Position numbers and translations under genes: made by a program. A stretch of 64,000 nucleotides of DNA from an uncultured Eubacteriales bacterium (GTDB lineage Bacteria > Bacillota > Clostridia > Oscillospirales > Acutalibacteraceae): the NCBI GenBank assembly GCA_934486895.1, contig CAKSQZ010000003.1:32737-96736 (forward strand), read 5' to 3'. Below, one piece after another: positions 56,036 through 64,000 of the stretch. Within the stretch, counting starts at the first letter, position 1, and each line of letters begins with the position of its first letter. The notes beneath the pieces are model-generated. The model had not been told where the DNA came from and ran no database searches. It worked only from the letters and a program-made list of their open reading frames with translations.

Positions 56036-57964
56036 ATGCTTTTTCAGATTGTGAACGGAACCTTCGCTTACGGGGCGGACGAGGTGCTTAAAAATATTGA
56101 CTTTGAAATACGCAACACGGAAAAAATAGCAGTCGTCGGCAGAAACGGCTGCGGAAAATCCACGCTTTTGAAGGTTATCAAGGGGCAGCTGCCGCTTGTG
56201 CGAAAAAACGGCGAGAAGTCGAGCGTTGCGAAATCGACAGGATGCACTATCGGCTGTCTTGAACAGATGACATTCGACGACCCGAATCTATCTCTTCGCG
56301 ATGAGATCCGCAAGGCTTTTGAGCCTGCTCTCAAAATAAAGCGGCAGATGGACGAGCTGCTCCCCGAAATTGAGAAAACAGCCGATGAAAAGCTGATAGA
56401 ACGCTACACCGCTCTCGAACAGCGCTTTTTATATGAGGACGGATATCTGATCGAGAAGAATTATCAGACAGTGGTTTCAAAATTCGGCTTTTCAAAGGAA
56501 GACGAACAAAAGAAATTAAGCGAGTTTTCGGGCGGTCAGCAAACAAAGATCTCATTCATCAAGCTGCTGCTTTCAAAGCCCGATATTCTCCTGCTCGACG
56601 AGCCGACAAACCACCTCGACATTCGCACAATCCGCTGGCTCGAACAGTATATAAAAAGTTATCCGAGAGCGGTCGTTGTTGTCTCGCACGACAGAATGTT
56701 TTTAGACAGAGTCGCCGAGGAGGTCTATGAAATAGAGCGCGGAAAATGCAAAAAATATGTCGGCAACTACTCCGCTTATGAAAAGCAAAAAGAAAAGGAC
56801 TATGAACAGCAAAAGCGCGAATACGAGGCTCAGCAAAAGGAGATAGAGCGGATCGGCGCGGTTGTCGAGCGATTCAGATACAAGGCGACAAAGGCGGCAA
56901 TGGCGCAGTCGAAATTAAAACAGCTCGAACACATGGAATTGATAGAAGATCCCGAAGCTGCCGACACAAAGGCGTTTTTCTCAAAGCTGGAGCCGCTTTT
57001 TGAAAGCGGAAACGATGTTTTGACAACAAGAGAACTGACGATCGGCTACGACAGAGAGAATCCGCTCGGAACGGTGTCGCTTGAAATAAAGCGCGGCGAA
57101 AAGGTCGGCGTTGTCGGGCCGAACGGCACGGGAAAATCGACATTTTTGAAGACGGTTTGCGGAAAAATCGAAAAGCTGTCGGGCGATTTTCAGTTTGGAT
57201 TCAGAGTCGATATGGGCTATTTCGATCAGCACATGGCGCATGAATTCACCGGAAAAAGCGTGCTTGATGATTTTTGGGACGATTTCCCCGACTTAACGCA
57301 GACCGCGGCGCGCTCGATACTCGGATCGTTCCTGTTTTCGGGCGAGGATGTTTTCAAAAGCACAGCAGAGCTTTCGGGCGGCGAGAGAGTGAGACTCGCT
57401 CTCGCGAAGCTTATGCAAAAGCGGCCTAACTTTTTGGTGCTAGACGAGCCGACTAACCACATGGATATTGTGGGCAAGCAGGCGCTTTGCGATATGCTTA
57501 AAAACTACAAGGGCACGCTTTTGTTTGTGACTCATGACAGATGGCTGCTCAGCGAAGTTGCGGACAAGATCGTGGAATTTACGGGCAGCGGGATCAAAAC
57601 ATATCCGTTCGGCTATGAGCAGTATGAAGAGGAAAACCCGATCGAAGAGGTGTCGAATGACAAGGGTATGCCTAAGATCACCGCGTCATACGCAGTGCAA
57701 AAAGAAAAAAGCGGCAAGGGCAAGGAAGCTTATTTGCAGAAAAAGCAGGCTCAGAAAGATAAAGCAAGACTTGCAAAGCTAAACCGCCTTTGTGATGAAA
57801 TGCAGGCAGAGCTTGATGAGCTGACAGCAAGGCTGTCGAATGACGAAATAGCATCGGATTATATAAAACTCGCTCAGATCCAGCAGCAGATAGATGAAAA
57901 GGAAAGCGAACTGCTTTCTCTTATGGAAGAGGCAGAACAGCTTTCGATAAAGCTCGATGAATAA
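56036..57964 (+). CDS. ABC-F family ATP-binding protein (ribosome-associated)
   Basis: 642 residues from the ATG at 56036 (TGGGAGAAATT; an in-frame TTG lies within that site). Two ABC domains with no membrane part: first Walker A GRNGCGKST, signature FSGGQQTKIS, LLLDEPTNHLD; second GPNGTGKST, LSGGERVRLALA, LVLDEPTNHMD. The interdomain linker (about 240-300) and a C-terminal coiled coil (RLCDEMQAELDELTARLS) are typical of Uup/YfmR/YkpA-type members. They act on the ribosome in translation; antibiotic protection is possible but not shown. Confidence 0.92.
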   Translation: MLFQIVNGTFAYGADEVLKNIDFEIRNTEKIAVVGRNGCGKSTLLKVIKGQLPLVRKNGEKSSVAKSTGCTIGCLEQMTFDDPNLSLRDEIRKAFEPALKIKRQMDELLPEIEKTADEKLIERYTALEQRFLYEDGYLIEKNYQTVVSKFGFSKEDEQKKLSEFSGGQQTKISFIKLLLSKPDILLLDEPTNHLDIRTIRWLEQYIKSYPRAVVVVSHDRMFLDRVAEEVYEIERGKCKKYVGNYSAYEKQKEKDYEQQKREYEAQQKEIERIGAVVERFRYKATKAAMAQSKLKQLEHMELIEDPEAADTKAFFSKLEPLFESGNDVLTTRELTIGYDRENPLGTVSLEIKRGEKVGVVGPNGTGKSTFLKTVCGKIEKLSGDFQFGFRVDMGYFDQHMAHEFTGKSVLDDFWDDFPDLTQTAARSILGSFLFSGEDVFKSTAELSGGERVRLALAKLMQKRPNFLVLDEPTNHMDIVGKQALCDMLKNYKGTLLFVTHDRWLLSEVADKIVEFTGSGIKTYPFGYEQYEEENPIEEVSNDKGMPKITASYAVQKEKSGKGKEAYLQKKQAQKDKARLAKLNRLCDEMQAELDELTARLSNDEIASDYIKLAQIQQQIDEKESELLSLMEEAEQLSIKLDE

Positions 57965-57965
57965 T

Positions 57966-57996
57966 AAAACTCCGGCTTTGCGCCGGAGTTTTATTA
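57966..57996. terminator. Bidirectional intrinsic terminator between the ABC-F and ABC exporter genes
   Basis: AAAACTCCGGC (57966-57976) pairs with GCCGGAGTTTT (57982-57992), with T runs on both strands, serving convergent genes. Confidence 0.88.
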
Positions 57997-58001
57997 TTCT
58001 A

Positions 58002-59732
58002 TTATACAAACTGACTGTCGTACAGCTTTTTATAGAAGCCGCCTTTTTTGATCAGCGAATCATGATCGCCCTGCTCGATAATATTGCCGTCTTTCATAAC
58101 AAGAATCAGATCGGCATCGCGGACAGTGGACAGGCGGTGCGCCACGATAAAGCTGGTCCTGCCGTTCATCATCTTGACGAACGCGCGCTGTATGCGCTGT
58201 TCGGTTCGCGTATCGATAGACGATGTCGCTTCATCGAGTATCAGCATAGGCGGCAGACAAAGCATGACTCTTGTGATGCACAAAAGCTGTTTTTGCCCCT
58301 GTGAAAGTCCGCCTGCGCCGTCGCCGAGGACGGTATCGTAGCCCTGAGGCAGGCGCTTTATAAAGCTGTGCGCGTGGGACGCTCTCGCCGCCGCCTCGAT
58401 CTCTTCATCGGTAGCGTCGGGCTTGCCGAAAGCGATATTTTCTTTAACGGTTCCGGGCTTTATCCATGTGTCCTGAAGCACCATGCCGAAATTGTGCCTT
58501 AAGCTGTTTCGTGTGACATGGCGAATATCGGTGCCGTCCACCGAAATGCTGCCGCCGCCGACATCGTAAAACCGCATAAGCAGATTTATCAGCGTTGTTT
58601 TGCCGCAGCCTGTCGGACCGACTATCGCAACGGTCATACCGCTTTTGACCGAAAGGTTTAAGTTTTTGATAAGCGGGCGGGTCTGAGTGTAGGAAAAGCT
58701 GACATTGGAAAGCTCGATATTGCCGCTGACATCAGTAAGTTCCTTCATATCGTCAGGTTCTTCAGACTCTGTGGGTTCGTCTATCAGCTCGAAAAGGCGA
58801 GCCGCGCAGGCAAGCGCGTTTTGCAGTTCGGTGAACACGCCCGATATTTCATTAAACGGCTTTGTATACTGGTTTGCATAGCTTAAAAAGCAGGAAAGTC
58901 CGCCGACTGTGAGCGAGCCGCTTATTGCGAACAAAGCGCCCGTCAGTCCGACTGCGGCATACACAAGCGCATTGACAAAGCGTGTGCAGGGATTTGTGAG
59001 CGATGAGAAGAATGTCGCCCGAACAGAGCATTTCTCAAGCCGTTTATCGATCTCGTCGAACTGCTCGGAGCAGTCGGCTTCCTTGGAATATGCCTTGACT
59101 GTTTTCAGTTCGCCTATCATTTCCTCCGAGAACGAGGTCTGCTCGCCTCTGACAACAGATTGCTTTTTAAACATCGAATATGTCCGCTTGGCGATAAAAT
59201 TCGCGATTATCAGCGAAAGCGGAGTCAGCACAACGACAACAAGCGCAATGACCGCGTTTATCGAGAACATGAAAACAAGGGTGAACACTATTGTCACAAC
59301 ACCGGTGAAGAACTGTGTGAAACCGAGCAAAAGACCGTCTGCGAATTGGTCGGCATCGGTTATAACACGGCTGACTATATCGCCTGTTTTATGCGTGTCG
59401 AGATAGGAAAGCGGCAGCTTTTGCAGGTGCGAAAACGCATCGCTTCTTATATCTCTAACGACATTGTAAACAACTCGGTTATTAACGGCGTTCATCAGCC
59501 ACTGAAGAAGCGCGCAAACGCCTGTTATCACGAGTGCTGTGATCAGGGTTTTGATAAGGGACGCAAAATCAACATTTCCCTTGCCCATGATATTATCGAT
59601 AGCGTCGCCGATTTTGATCGGGATAATAAGCGCGAGCACTGCGGAAACGGAAGCGGTGAGTATCGACAGTATGATGCTTATCCGATAGCTTTTGATATAC
59701 GAAAGCACTTTTTTAAAGGTGGTCTTTTTCAT
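58002..59732 (-). CDS. ABC exporter, half-transporter with canonical ATPase site
   Basis: 576 residues: six membrane helices (1-310), then an ABC domain with GPTGCGKTT, a divergent signature LSQGQKQLL and a full Walker B plus catalytic Glu (MLILDEATSS). AAAGGAGGCGG precedes the ATG. It overlaps the upstream exporter gene by 4 bp, so it forms the heterodimer partner (type seen in BmrCD, LmrCD, TM287/288). Substrate unknown, usually drugs or lipids. Confidence 0.92.
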   Translation of the reverse strand: MKKTTFKKVLSYIKSYRISIILSILTASVSAVLALIIPIKIGDAIDNIMGKGNVDFASLIKTLITALVITGVCALLQWLMNAVNNRVVYNVVRDIRSDAFSHLQKLPLSYLDTHKTGDIVSRVITDADQFADGLLLGFTQFFTGVVTIVFTLVFMFSINAVIALVVVVLTPLSLIIANFIAKRTYSMFKKQSVVRGEQTSFSEEMIGELKTVKAYSKEADCSEQFDEIDKRLEKCSVRATFFSSLTNPCTRFVNALVYAAVGLTGALFAISGSLTVGGLSCFLSYANQYTKPFNEISGVFTELQNALACAARLFELIDEPTESEEPDDMKELTDVSGNIELSNVSFSYTQTRPLIKNLNLSVKSGMTVAIVGPTGCGKTTLINLLMRFYDVGGGSISVDGTDIRHVTRNSLRHNFGMVLQDTWIKPGTVKENIAFGKPDATDEEIEAAARASHAHSFIKRLPQGYDTVLGDGAGGLSQGQKQLLCITRVMLCLPPMLILDEATSSIDTRTEQRIQRAFVKMMNGRTSFIVAHRLSTVRDADLILVMKDGNIIEQGDHDSLIKKGGFYKKLYDSQFV

Positions 59733-61447
59733 ACTGCCGCCTCCTTTTCAAACTGCGTGTGATAGATCTCGCGGTAGATGTCGCAGTTATCGAGCAGCTG
59801 CTCATGCGTGCCCTGCGCAACTGCTTCGCCGTCGTCGAGCACGATTATTTTATCCGCATGGACTATCGATGAAGCTCGCTGAGTTATGACAAATGTCAGC
59901 GGCGGCGACTTCATTTGCGAGAGCGCTGCGCGAAGTTTTGCGTCTGTTGCATAGTCGAGTGCGGAAAGGCTGTCGTCAAGCACAAGGACATCGGGGTTTC
60001 TGACCAAGGCGCGGGCAATAGTCAGCCTTTGGCGCTGACCGCCCGATAGGTTTTTGCCGCCCGCTTCGATCTCGGAATCGAGCCCGTTTTCCTTGGACTC
60101 GACAACATCAAGAGCCTGCGCCACTGCGAGCGCTTCGTTTATTCGGCTGTCGGAGGCTGATTTGTCGCCCCACAAAAGGTTATCGCGGATAGTTCCCGAA
60201 ACGAGCGACGCTTTTTGCGGAACAACAGAAATACGGCGGCGCAAAGCGTTTATATCGTAATGCTCGATATTTTCGCCGTTTATAAGCACTTCGCCGTCGG
60301 TCGCGTCATAAAACCGCGGGATCAGGTTCACGAGCGTTGTTTTGCCCGAACCTGTGCCGCCGATAATTCCGATCGTCTCGCCTTTTTTTGCACTGAAGCT
60401 GATATCCGTAAGCGAGTTTTCTTTTGAAAGCGGATAATGAAAAGCGGTGTTTTTAAACTCGATATTTTCGATTTTTTGAAGGCTCTTGTCGCCGTTTTTC
60501 ATCGAACATTCGGTTTCAAAAACGCTCTGCACGCGGTTGCCGCACGCAACCGCCTTTGTCATTGAGACGATGAGATTTGCAAGCTTGATAAGTTCTATTA
60601 AGATCTGCGACATATAATTATAAAGTGCGACTACCTGACCCTGAGTGAGGTCGCCCGAATCGACTCTTATTGCGCCTATATAAATCAGCGCGACAATAGC
60701 AACATTTATGACAGCGAATGTCATCGGACTTTGCAAAGCCGAGATCCTGCCTGCAAGACGGCTGAGCGCATTCAGCGAATTATTGCGCTCTTCAAACTCG
60801 GCTTTTTCGCTTTGCTCGCGGCAGAAAGCACGCACCACTCGAACGCCGAGCAGGTTGCTTCTTGTTGCGCCGAGCACCTTATCAAGAGCCGCCTGTACCT
60901 TTTTGAAGAGGGGAATCGTGATAAGCATTATTCCGAAAACGATTATCGACAAAAGCGGAATAACAACGGCGAAGGTGACCGCCGCCTTTGAATCGACCGA
61001 AAATGCCATTATCATTGCACCGAAAACAATAAACGGTGAACGCAAAAGCAGGCGGATAGTCATATTAACGCAGTTTTGCACCTGATTAACATCGCCCGTG
61101 AGTCGGGTGAGCAGGGTATCTGTTCCGATAGTGTCGATCTCGGAATAGGAAAACGACTGAATATGCGAGTAAAGCGCGCGGCGGGTCTTACTGCCGAAGC
61201 CGACCGCCGCCTTTGCCGCAAAATACTGCGCGACAAGCGTGCATGAAAGTCCGATAACGCCGAACAGGATCATAACAAGACTGCGGCGAAAAACATAGCC
61301 GCTATCCCCCTGCCGGACGCCGACATCGATTATCTGTGCGACGATCAGCGGAACCAGCAGTTCAAAGATCGCTTCAAGCATTTTGAAAAGCGGCGCTATA
61401 ACACACTCCTTTTTATATCCGGAGAGAAATCTCAAAAGCTTCTTCAT
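59729..61447 (-). CDS. ABC exporter, half-transporter with degenerate Walker B
   Basis: 572 residues, six helices then an ABC domain: GGTGSGKTT, LSGGQRQRLTIARAL. After Walker B the catalytic Glu is replaced by Asp (VLVLDDSLSALD), which marks the degenerate site of heterodimeric exporters; the partner gene has the intact Glu. ATG at 61447 has a modest AGAAG site. Promoter lies 60 bp upstream. Confidence 0.92.
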   Translation of the reverse strand: MKKLLRFLSGYKKECVIAPLFKMLEAIFELLVPLIVAQIIDVGVRQGDSGYVFRRSLVMILFGVIGLSCTLVAQYFAAKAAVGFGSKTRRALYSHIQSFSYSEIDTIGTDTLLTRLTGDVNQVQNCVNMTIRLLLRSPFIVFGAMIMAFSVDSKAAVTFAVVIPLLSIIVFGIMLITIPLFKKVQAALDKVLGATRSNLLGVRVVRAFCREQSEKAEFEERNNSLNALSRLAGRISALQSPMTFAVINVAIVALIYIGAIRVDSGDLTQGQVVALYNYMSQILIELIKLANLIVSMTKAVACGNRVQSVFETECSMKNGDKSLQKIENIEFKNTAFHYPLSKENSLTDISFSAKKGETIGIIGGTGSGKTTLVNLIPRFYDATDGEVLINGENIEHYDINALRRRISVVPQKASLVSGTIRDNLLWGDKSASDSRINEALAVAQALDVVESKENGLDSEIEAGGKNLSGGQRQRLTIARALVRNPDVLVLDDSLSALDYATDAKLRAALSQMKSPPLTFVITQRASSIVHADKIIVLDDGEAVAQGTHEQLLDNCDIYREIYHTQFEKEAAV

Positions 61448-61509
61448 CTTCTAAAAAACACAGTCCTTTCCGACTATTGCAGACAGATCAGCAATATATC
61501 TGCACTAAG

Positions 61510-61538
61510 ATTATAACACGCTATAAAGGATTTAACAA
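61510..61538 (-). promoter_or_regulatory. Promoter of the ABC exporter pair
   Basis: Minus strand TTGTTA (61538-61533), 17 bp, TATAAT (61515-61510). Confidence 0.75.
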
Positions 61539-61566
61539 CCGCGGCTTCCCCTTTTTTCTGTTTTAT

Positions 61567-61595
61567 TTGACAAAGGATTAACAAAAGTATATAAT
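61567..61595 (+). promoter_or_regulatory. Consensus promoter of the CmpB-like gene
   Basis: TTGACA (61567-61572), 17 bp, TATAAT (61590-61595), both perfect, 32 bp before the ATG. It is back-to-back with the exporter promoter. Confidence 0.88.
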
Positions 61596-61627
61596 AATCT
61601 TAGAAATAAATTGCGAGGTAGGCTTGA

Positions 61628-62434
61628 ATGGCTAATAAAATCTTGCAGAGAAACTCCGGCAACGACATTGCCGACAACGGCAAACAGCCGAAAATAGGGA
61701 TCATCGTGCCGCAAAAGCCTCGTTTTGTGCTTGCAGCTCCGAAAAACTGCGAGATAGACAGGCTCGAACGGCAAAACGGATTTTTTGCCTGCGGACTGAA
61801 CATCTACAAACTGCTACTCGTATGCTTTGCGGGCTGTTTTCTCGGCGTTGCCGTGGAGCTTGTGTGGTGCTGTATCACAAGAGGATATCTCGAAAGCCGT
61901 TCCGGACTTGTTTACGGTCCGTTTAATATGCTTTACGGTGCAGCGACGGTTATGCTCACTGTTGTGCTTTATCCTTTCAGAAACCGAAATTTTTTGTGGT
62001 CGTTTTTTGTCGGCGGCGCCGCAGCGACTGCTTTTGAATACTTTTGTTCCTGGTTTCAGGAAACAGTGTTCAACTCCCGTTCTTGGGATTACAGCGATGC
62101 TCCGCTCAACATAAACGGACGCGTTTGCCTGCTTTATTCGGTGTATTGGGCGATCTTATCGATTTGGTGGATAAAAGATCTTTACCCTCGGCTTTGTGCC
62201 TTGTTTTTGAAGCTTCCTCAGCGCGGAACAAAAGTCGCGGCTATACTGCTTTCGGTCTTTTTGCTCTTTGACTGCGCTGTTACATTTGCAGCAAACTGCC
62301 GCAGAGAAGAGCGTGCGCGAGGTCTGCCGGCTTCAAACATTGTCGATCGTGTGATGGACGACAGGTTCCCCGATGAGCGGCTTGACAAGATATTTGCAAA
62401 TTGCGAACAGCTCGGCACAAAGAGCCGAAACTGA
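61628..62434 (+). CDS. Putative ABC transporter permease of the CmpB family (DUF1113-like membrane protein)
   Basis: 268 residues. After about 55 soluble residues, four to five helices hold the family blocks SRSGLVYGPFNMLYGAATV, WDYSDAPLNINGRVCL and SVYWAILSIWWIK. The family is called a putative ABC-transporter type IV permease, but no ATPase or binding protein is paired here, so transport is unproved. AGGTAGG precedes the ATG. The C-terminal 60 residues are soluble and charged. Single gene with consensus promoter and terminator. Confidence 0.85.
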   Translation: MANKILQRNSGNDIADNGKQPKIGIIVPQKPRFVLAAPKNCEIDRLERQNGFFACGLNIYKLLLVCFAGCFLGVAVELVWCCITRGYLESRSGLVYGPFNMLYGAATVMLTVVLYPFRNRNFLWSFFVGGAAATAFEYFCSWFQETVFNSRSWDYSDAPLNINGRVCLLYSVYWAILSIWWIKDLYPRLCALFLKLPQRGTKVAAILLSVFLLFDCAVTFAANCRREERARGLPASNIVDRVMDDRFPDERLDKIFANCEQLGTKSRN

Positions 62435-62446
62435 CAAAACAACAAT

Positions 62447-62475
62447 AAACGGCGGTCAAAAGACCGCCGTTTTTC
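62447..62475. terminator. Intrinsic terminator between the CmpB-like gene and znuB
   Basis: AAACGGCGGTC (62447-62457), AAAA loop, GACCGCCGTTT (62462-62472), T run on the plus strand; probably serves both convergent genes. It ends 2 bp from the znuB stop. Confidence 0.85.
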
Positions 62476-63322
62476 ATGCTCTTTTTTTAATGAATCCTAT
62501 TAAACAAAAAACGAAAAATGCGGCAATGTCCATTGCGACAATGGTCGAGCCGACCGGAGTTGAAAGCACGATCGACAAAAGCAGGCCGACGCTTGTGCAA
62601 ACAACAGAAAAGACAGCCGCGCAAACAGTGACAGCGCGAAAGCTTTTGAACACCCGCATTGCGGACAGCGCAGGAAAAATAACGAGCGCAGAGATGAGCA
62701 GCGAGCCGACAAGCTCCATTGCAAGCACAATTATAACTGCGATGATTACCGCGATCATGAGATTGTACGCACCTGTTCGCAATCCGCTTGCCTTTGCAAA
62801 GCTTTCGTCGAAGGTGACGGCGAAAATGCGGTTATACAACAGCACAAAAAGCAGTGTTACAACGACAGAAACGACAACGCACAGTATCACTTCGGCTTTG
62901 GTGAGGGTGAGGATCGAGGTTGAGCCGAACAGCGATGAACAGACATCGCCCGATACATTAGACGAAGCGGAAAAGACGTTCATTATCAAGTATCCCACAG
63001 CGAGTGCGCCGACAGAGATCATTGCAACGGCGGCATCTCCTCGAATAGCGGAATTACCGCCTGTTCGCAAAAGAAGAACAGCGCAAACTGCGGTTATCGG
63101 CATAACTATCAGCATATTGCTTGAAACATTCAGGACTGCTGCTATTGCGAGTGCACCGAATGCAACATGGGAAAGTCCGTCGCCTATAAACGAAAAACGC
63201 TTTAAAACAAGTGTTACTCCGAAAAGCGATGAGCAAAGCGAGATAAGCACAGCCGCCGCGATCGCATACTGCACGAACGGATATGAAAGATAAAGCACGA
63301 GCTTATCGAATATTTCAGCCAC
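62474..63322 (-). CDS. znuB: Metal (zinc/manganese) ABC transporter permease
   Basis: About 282 residues from GTG 63322 (GGAGGTGTCC 6 bp upstream); the frame to 63358 reads over the ZnuC end. Eight to nine helices with the family marks LKRFSFIGDGLSHVAFGALA and the C-terminal ALVIFPALSAMRV and STPVGSTIV. It belongs to the cluster 9 metal importers; zinc or manganese cannot be told apart from the permease. Its start overlaps the ATPase gene by 8 bp. No Zur or MntR site lies in the window. Confidence 0.92.
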   Translation of the reverse strand: MAEIFDKLVLYLSYPFVQYAIAAAVLISLCSSLFGVTLVLKRFSFIGDGLSHVAFGALAIAAVLNVSSNMLIVMPITAVCAVLLLRTGGNSAIRGDAAVAMISVGALAVGYLIMNVFSASSNVSGDVCSSLFGSTSILTLTKAEVILCVVVSVVVTLLFVLLYNRIFAVTFDESFAKASGLRTGAYNLMIAVIIAVIIVLAMELVGSLLISALVIFPALSAMRVFKSFRAVTVCAAVFSVVCTSVGLLLSIVLSTPVGSTIVAMDIAAFFVFCLIGFIKKRA

Positions 63323-64000
63323 GGCGGACACCTCCCGAAATAAATCCCGCGGAAACATCGCTTCTTAAATACTGCTCGGTCGTCCCGAAGAAGATTTTTT
63401 CACCGATATGCAGGATATGATCGGCGTATTTTATTGCGGCGGCAATATCGTGCGACACCATTATAACCGTTATGTTATCGCGTCGGTTTAGCGTTTTTAC
63501 AATATCGTAAAGCTCGGCGGTAGCGGCAGGGTCAAGCGCCGCGGCGGGTTCGTCGAGCAGAAGCATTTTATCTGCGGCACAAAGTGTACGGGCAAGCAAA
63601 ACTCTTTGCTGCTGACCGCCCGAAAGCTCGCGATAGGATCTGTTTTTCAGCTCTGAAATTCCCACTCTCTTTAAAGCGTCCAGTGCGCGCTGTTTTTGCT
63701 CCTTTGTGTAAAACGGGATGAATCTGCCGCTCAGACAGCCCGAAAGCACGATCTCCCGAACGCTTGCGGGAAAATCGCGCCGGTGCTCGGTTTGCTGAGG
63801 AAGATAGCCTATCGATGAATTTGAAAGCCCTTCCGAAAATCTGATCTCGCCGCTGAGCGGACGGTTTAATGAAAGCAGCGTTTTAACAAGCGTGCTTTTC
63901 CCCGAACCGTTTTCACCGACTATGCAAAGATAGTCGCCGGCATTCACGGCGAAACTGAGTCCGCCGACGATGGTTTTACCGTCATACCCCAAGCTAAGGT
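63315..64000 (-). CDS. znuC: Metal (zinc/manganese) ABC transporter ATP-binding protein, 5' end outside window
   Basis: The visible 228 residues begin LSLGYDGKTIVGGLSF, so about ten residues and the start lie past the right edge (the TTG at 63992 is internal). Walker A GENGSGKST, SIGYLPQQTEHRRDFP with the Q loop, signature LSGGQQQRVLLARTL, Walker B MLLLDEPAAALD and VSHDIAAA are complete. It energises the ZnuB permease just downstream. The binding protein would lie to the right. Confidence 0.93.
   Translation of the reverse strand, partial: LSLGYDGKTIVGGLSFAVNAGDYLCIVGENGSGKSTLVKTLLSLNRPLSGEIRFSEGLSNSSIGYLPQQTEHRRDFPASVREIVLSGCLSGRFIPFYTKEQKQRALDALKRVGISELKNRSYRELSGGQQQRVLLARTLCAADKMLLLDEPAAALDPAATAELYDIVKTLNRRDNITVIMVSHDIAAAIKYADHILHIGEKIFFGTTEQYLRSDVSAGFISGGVRRG

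Overview
The window looks like the chromosome of an endospore-forming, Gram-positive anaerobe of the class Clostridia, most likely a gut Oscillospirales/Ruminococcaceae-type bacterium. Support: the Firmicutes order priA-def-fmt-rsmB-rlmN-prpC-prkC-rsgA-thiN-spoVM, a GerA-type spore germinant receptor operon, a V-type ATPase operon of the enterococcal/clostridial layout, a sodium-pump decarboxylase beta subunit, and sortase/cohesin-like surface protein architecture. Base composition is near 50% GC. No rRNA, tRNA, CRISPR array, transposase or prophage gene was seen.

Layout. 1-8,956 (+): housekeeping cluster for replication restart, formyl-Met handling, rRNA methylation, the PP2C phosphatase/PASTA kinase pair, RsgA and thiamine pyrophosphokinase. 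It ends in a 23-codon SpoVM gene and a strong terminator. 9,000-10,999 (+): a CBS-domain protein and citrate synthase. 11,007-11,357: four tandem copies of a ~91-bp non-coding repeat. 11,458-16,725 (-): a threonine-rich cohesin-like surface protein, a DUF1653 protein, a foldase-like lipoprotein, an OadB/OadG-type sodium-pump pair and an RluA-type pseudouridine synthase. 16,759-20,314 (-): a branched-chain amino acid ABC importer (livHMGF) with no binding protein nearby. 20,482-25,800: a PBP-like regulator with a C-terminal HTH, divergent from a DUF5107-TPR protein and a cytoplasmic GH16 enzyme. 25,865-28,430 (+): DUF6110 and an atypical P1B ATPase. 28,506-32,195 (+): germinant receptor operon. 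32,192-35,611 (-): ATP-grasp, O-antigen-ligase-like and signal-peptide membrane proteins.

35,743-44,892 (+): a complete arginine operon argG-argH-argC-argJ-argB-argD-[SGNH esterase]-argF behind two ARG boxes. 44,903-45,904: a small AT-rich cassette flanked by perfect 47-bp direct repeats that are also terminators. It encodes a zinc-ribbon/transmembrane protein whose two halves are joined only through a -1 shift at an A AAA AAG heptamer. 45,898-54,499 (-): nine-gene V-type ATPase operon with sodium-type c-subunit residues. 54,672-64,000: a THUMP-type 23S rRNA methyltransferase, an ABC-F protein, a heterodimeric ABC exporter, a CmpB-like membrane protein and the start of a zinc/manganese ABC importer (znuC truncated by the window edge).

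The parts most worth a second look are the frameshift cassette, the regulator/DUF5107-TPR/GH16 locus, the P-type ATPase lacking its CPC motif, the short sporulation and germination genes that simple gene finding would miss, and the esterase inside the arginine operon. All assignments come from reading motifs, lengths and gene order; no database search was run.
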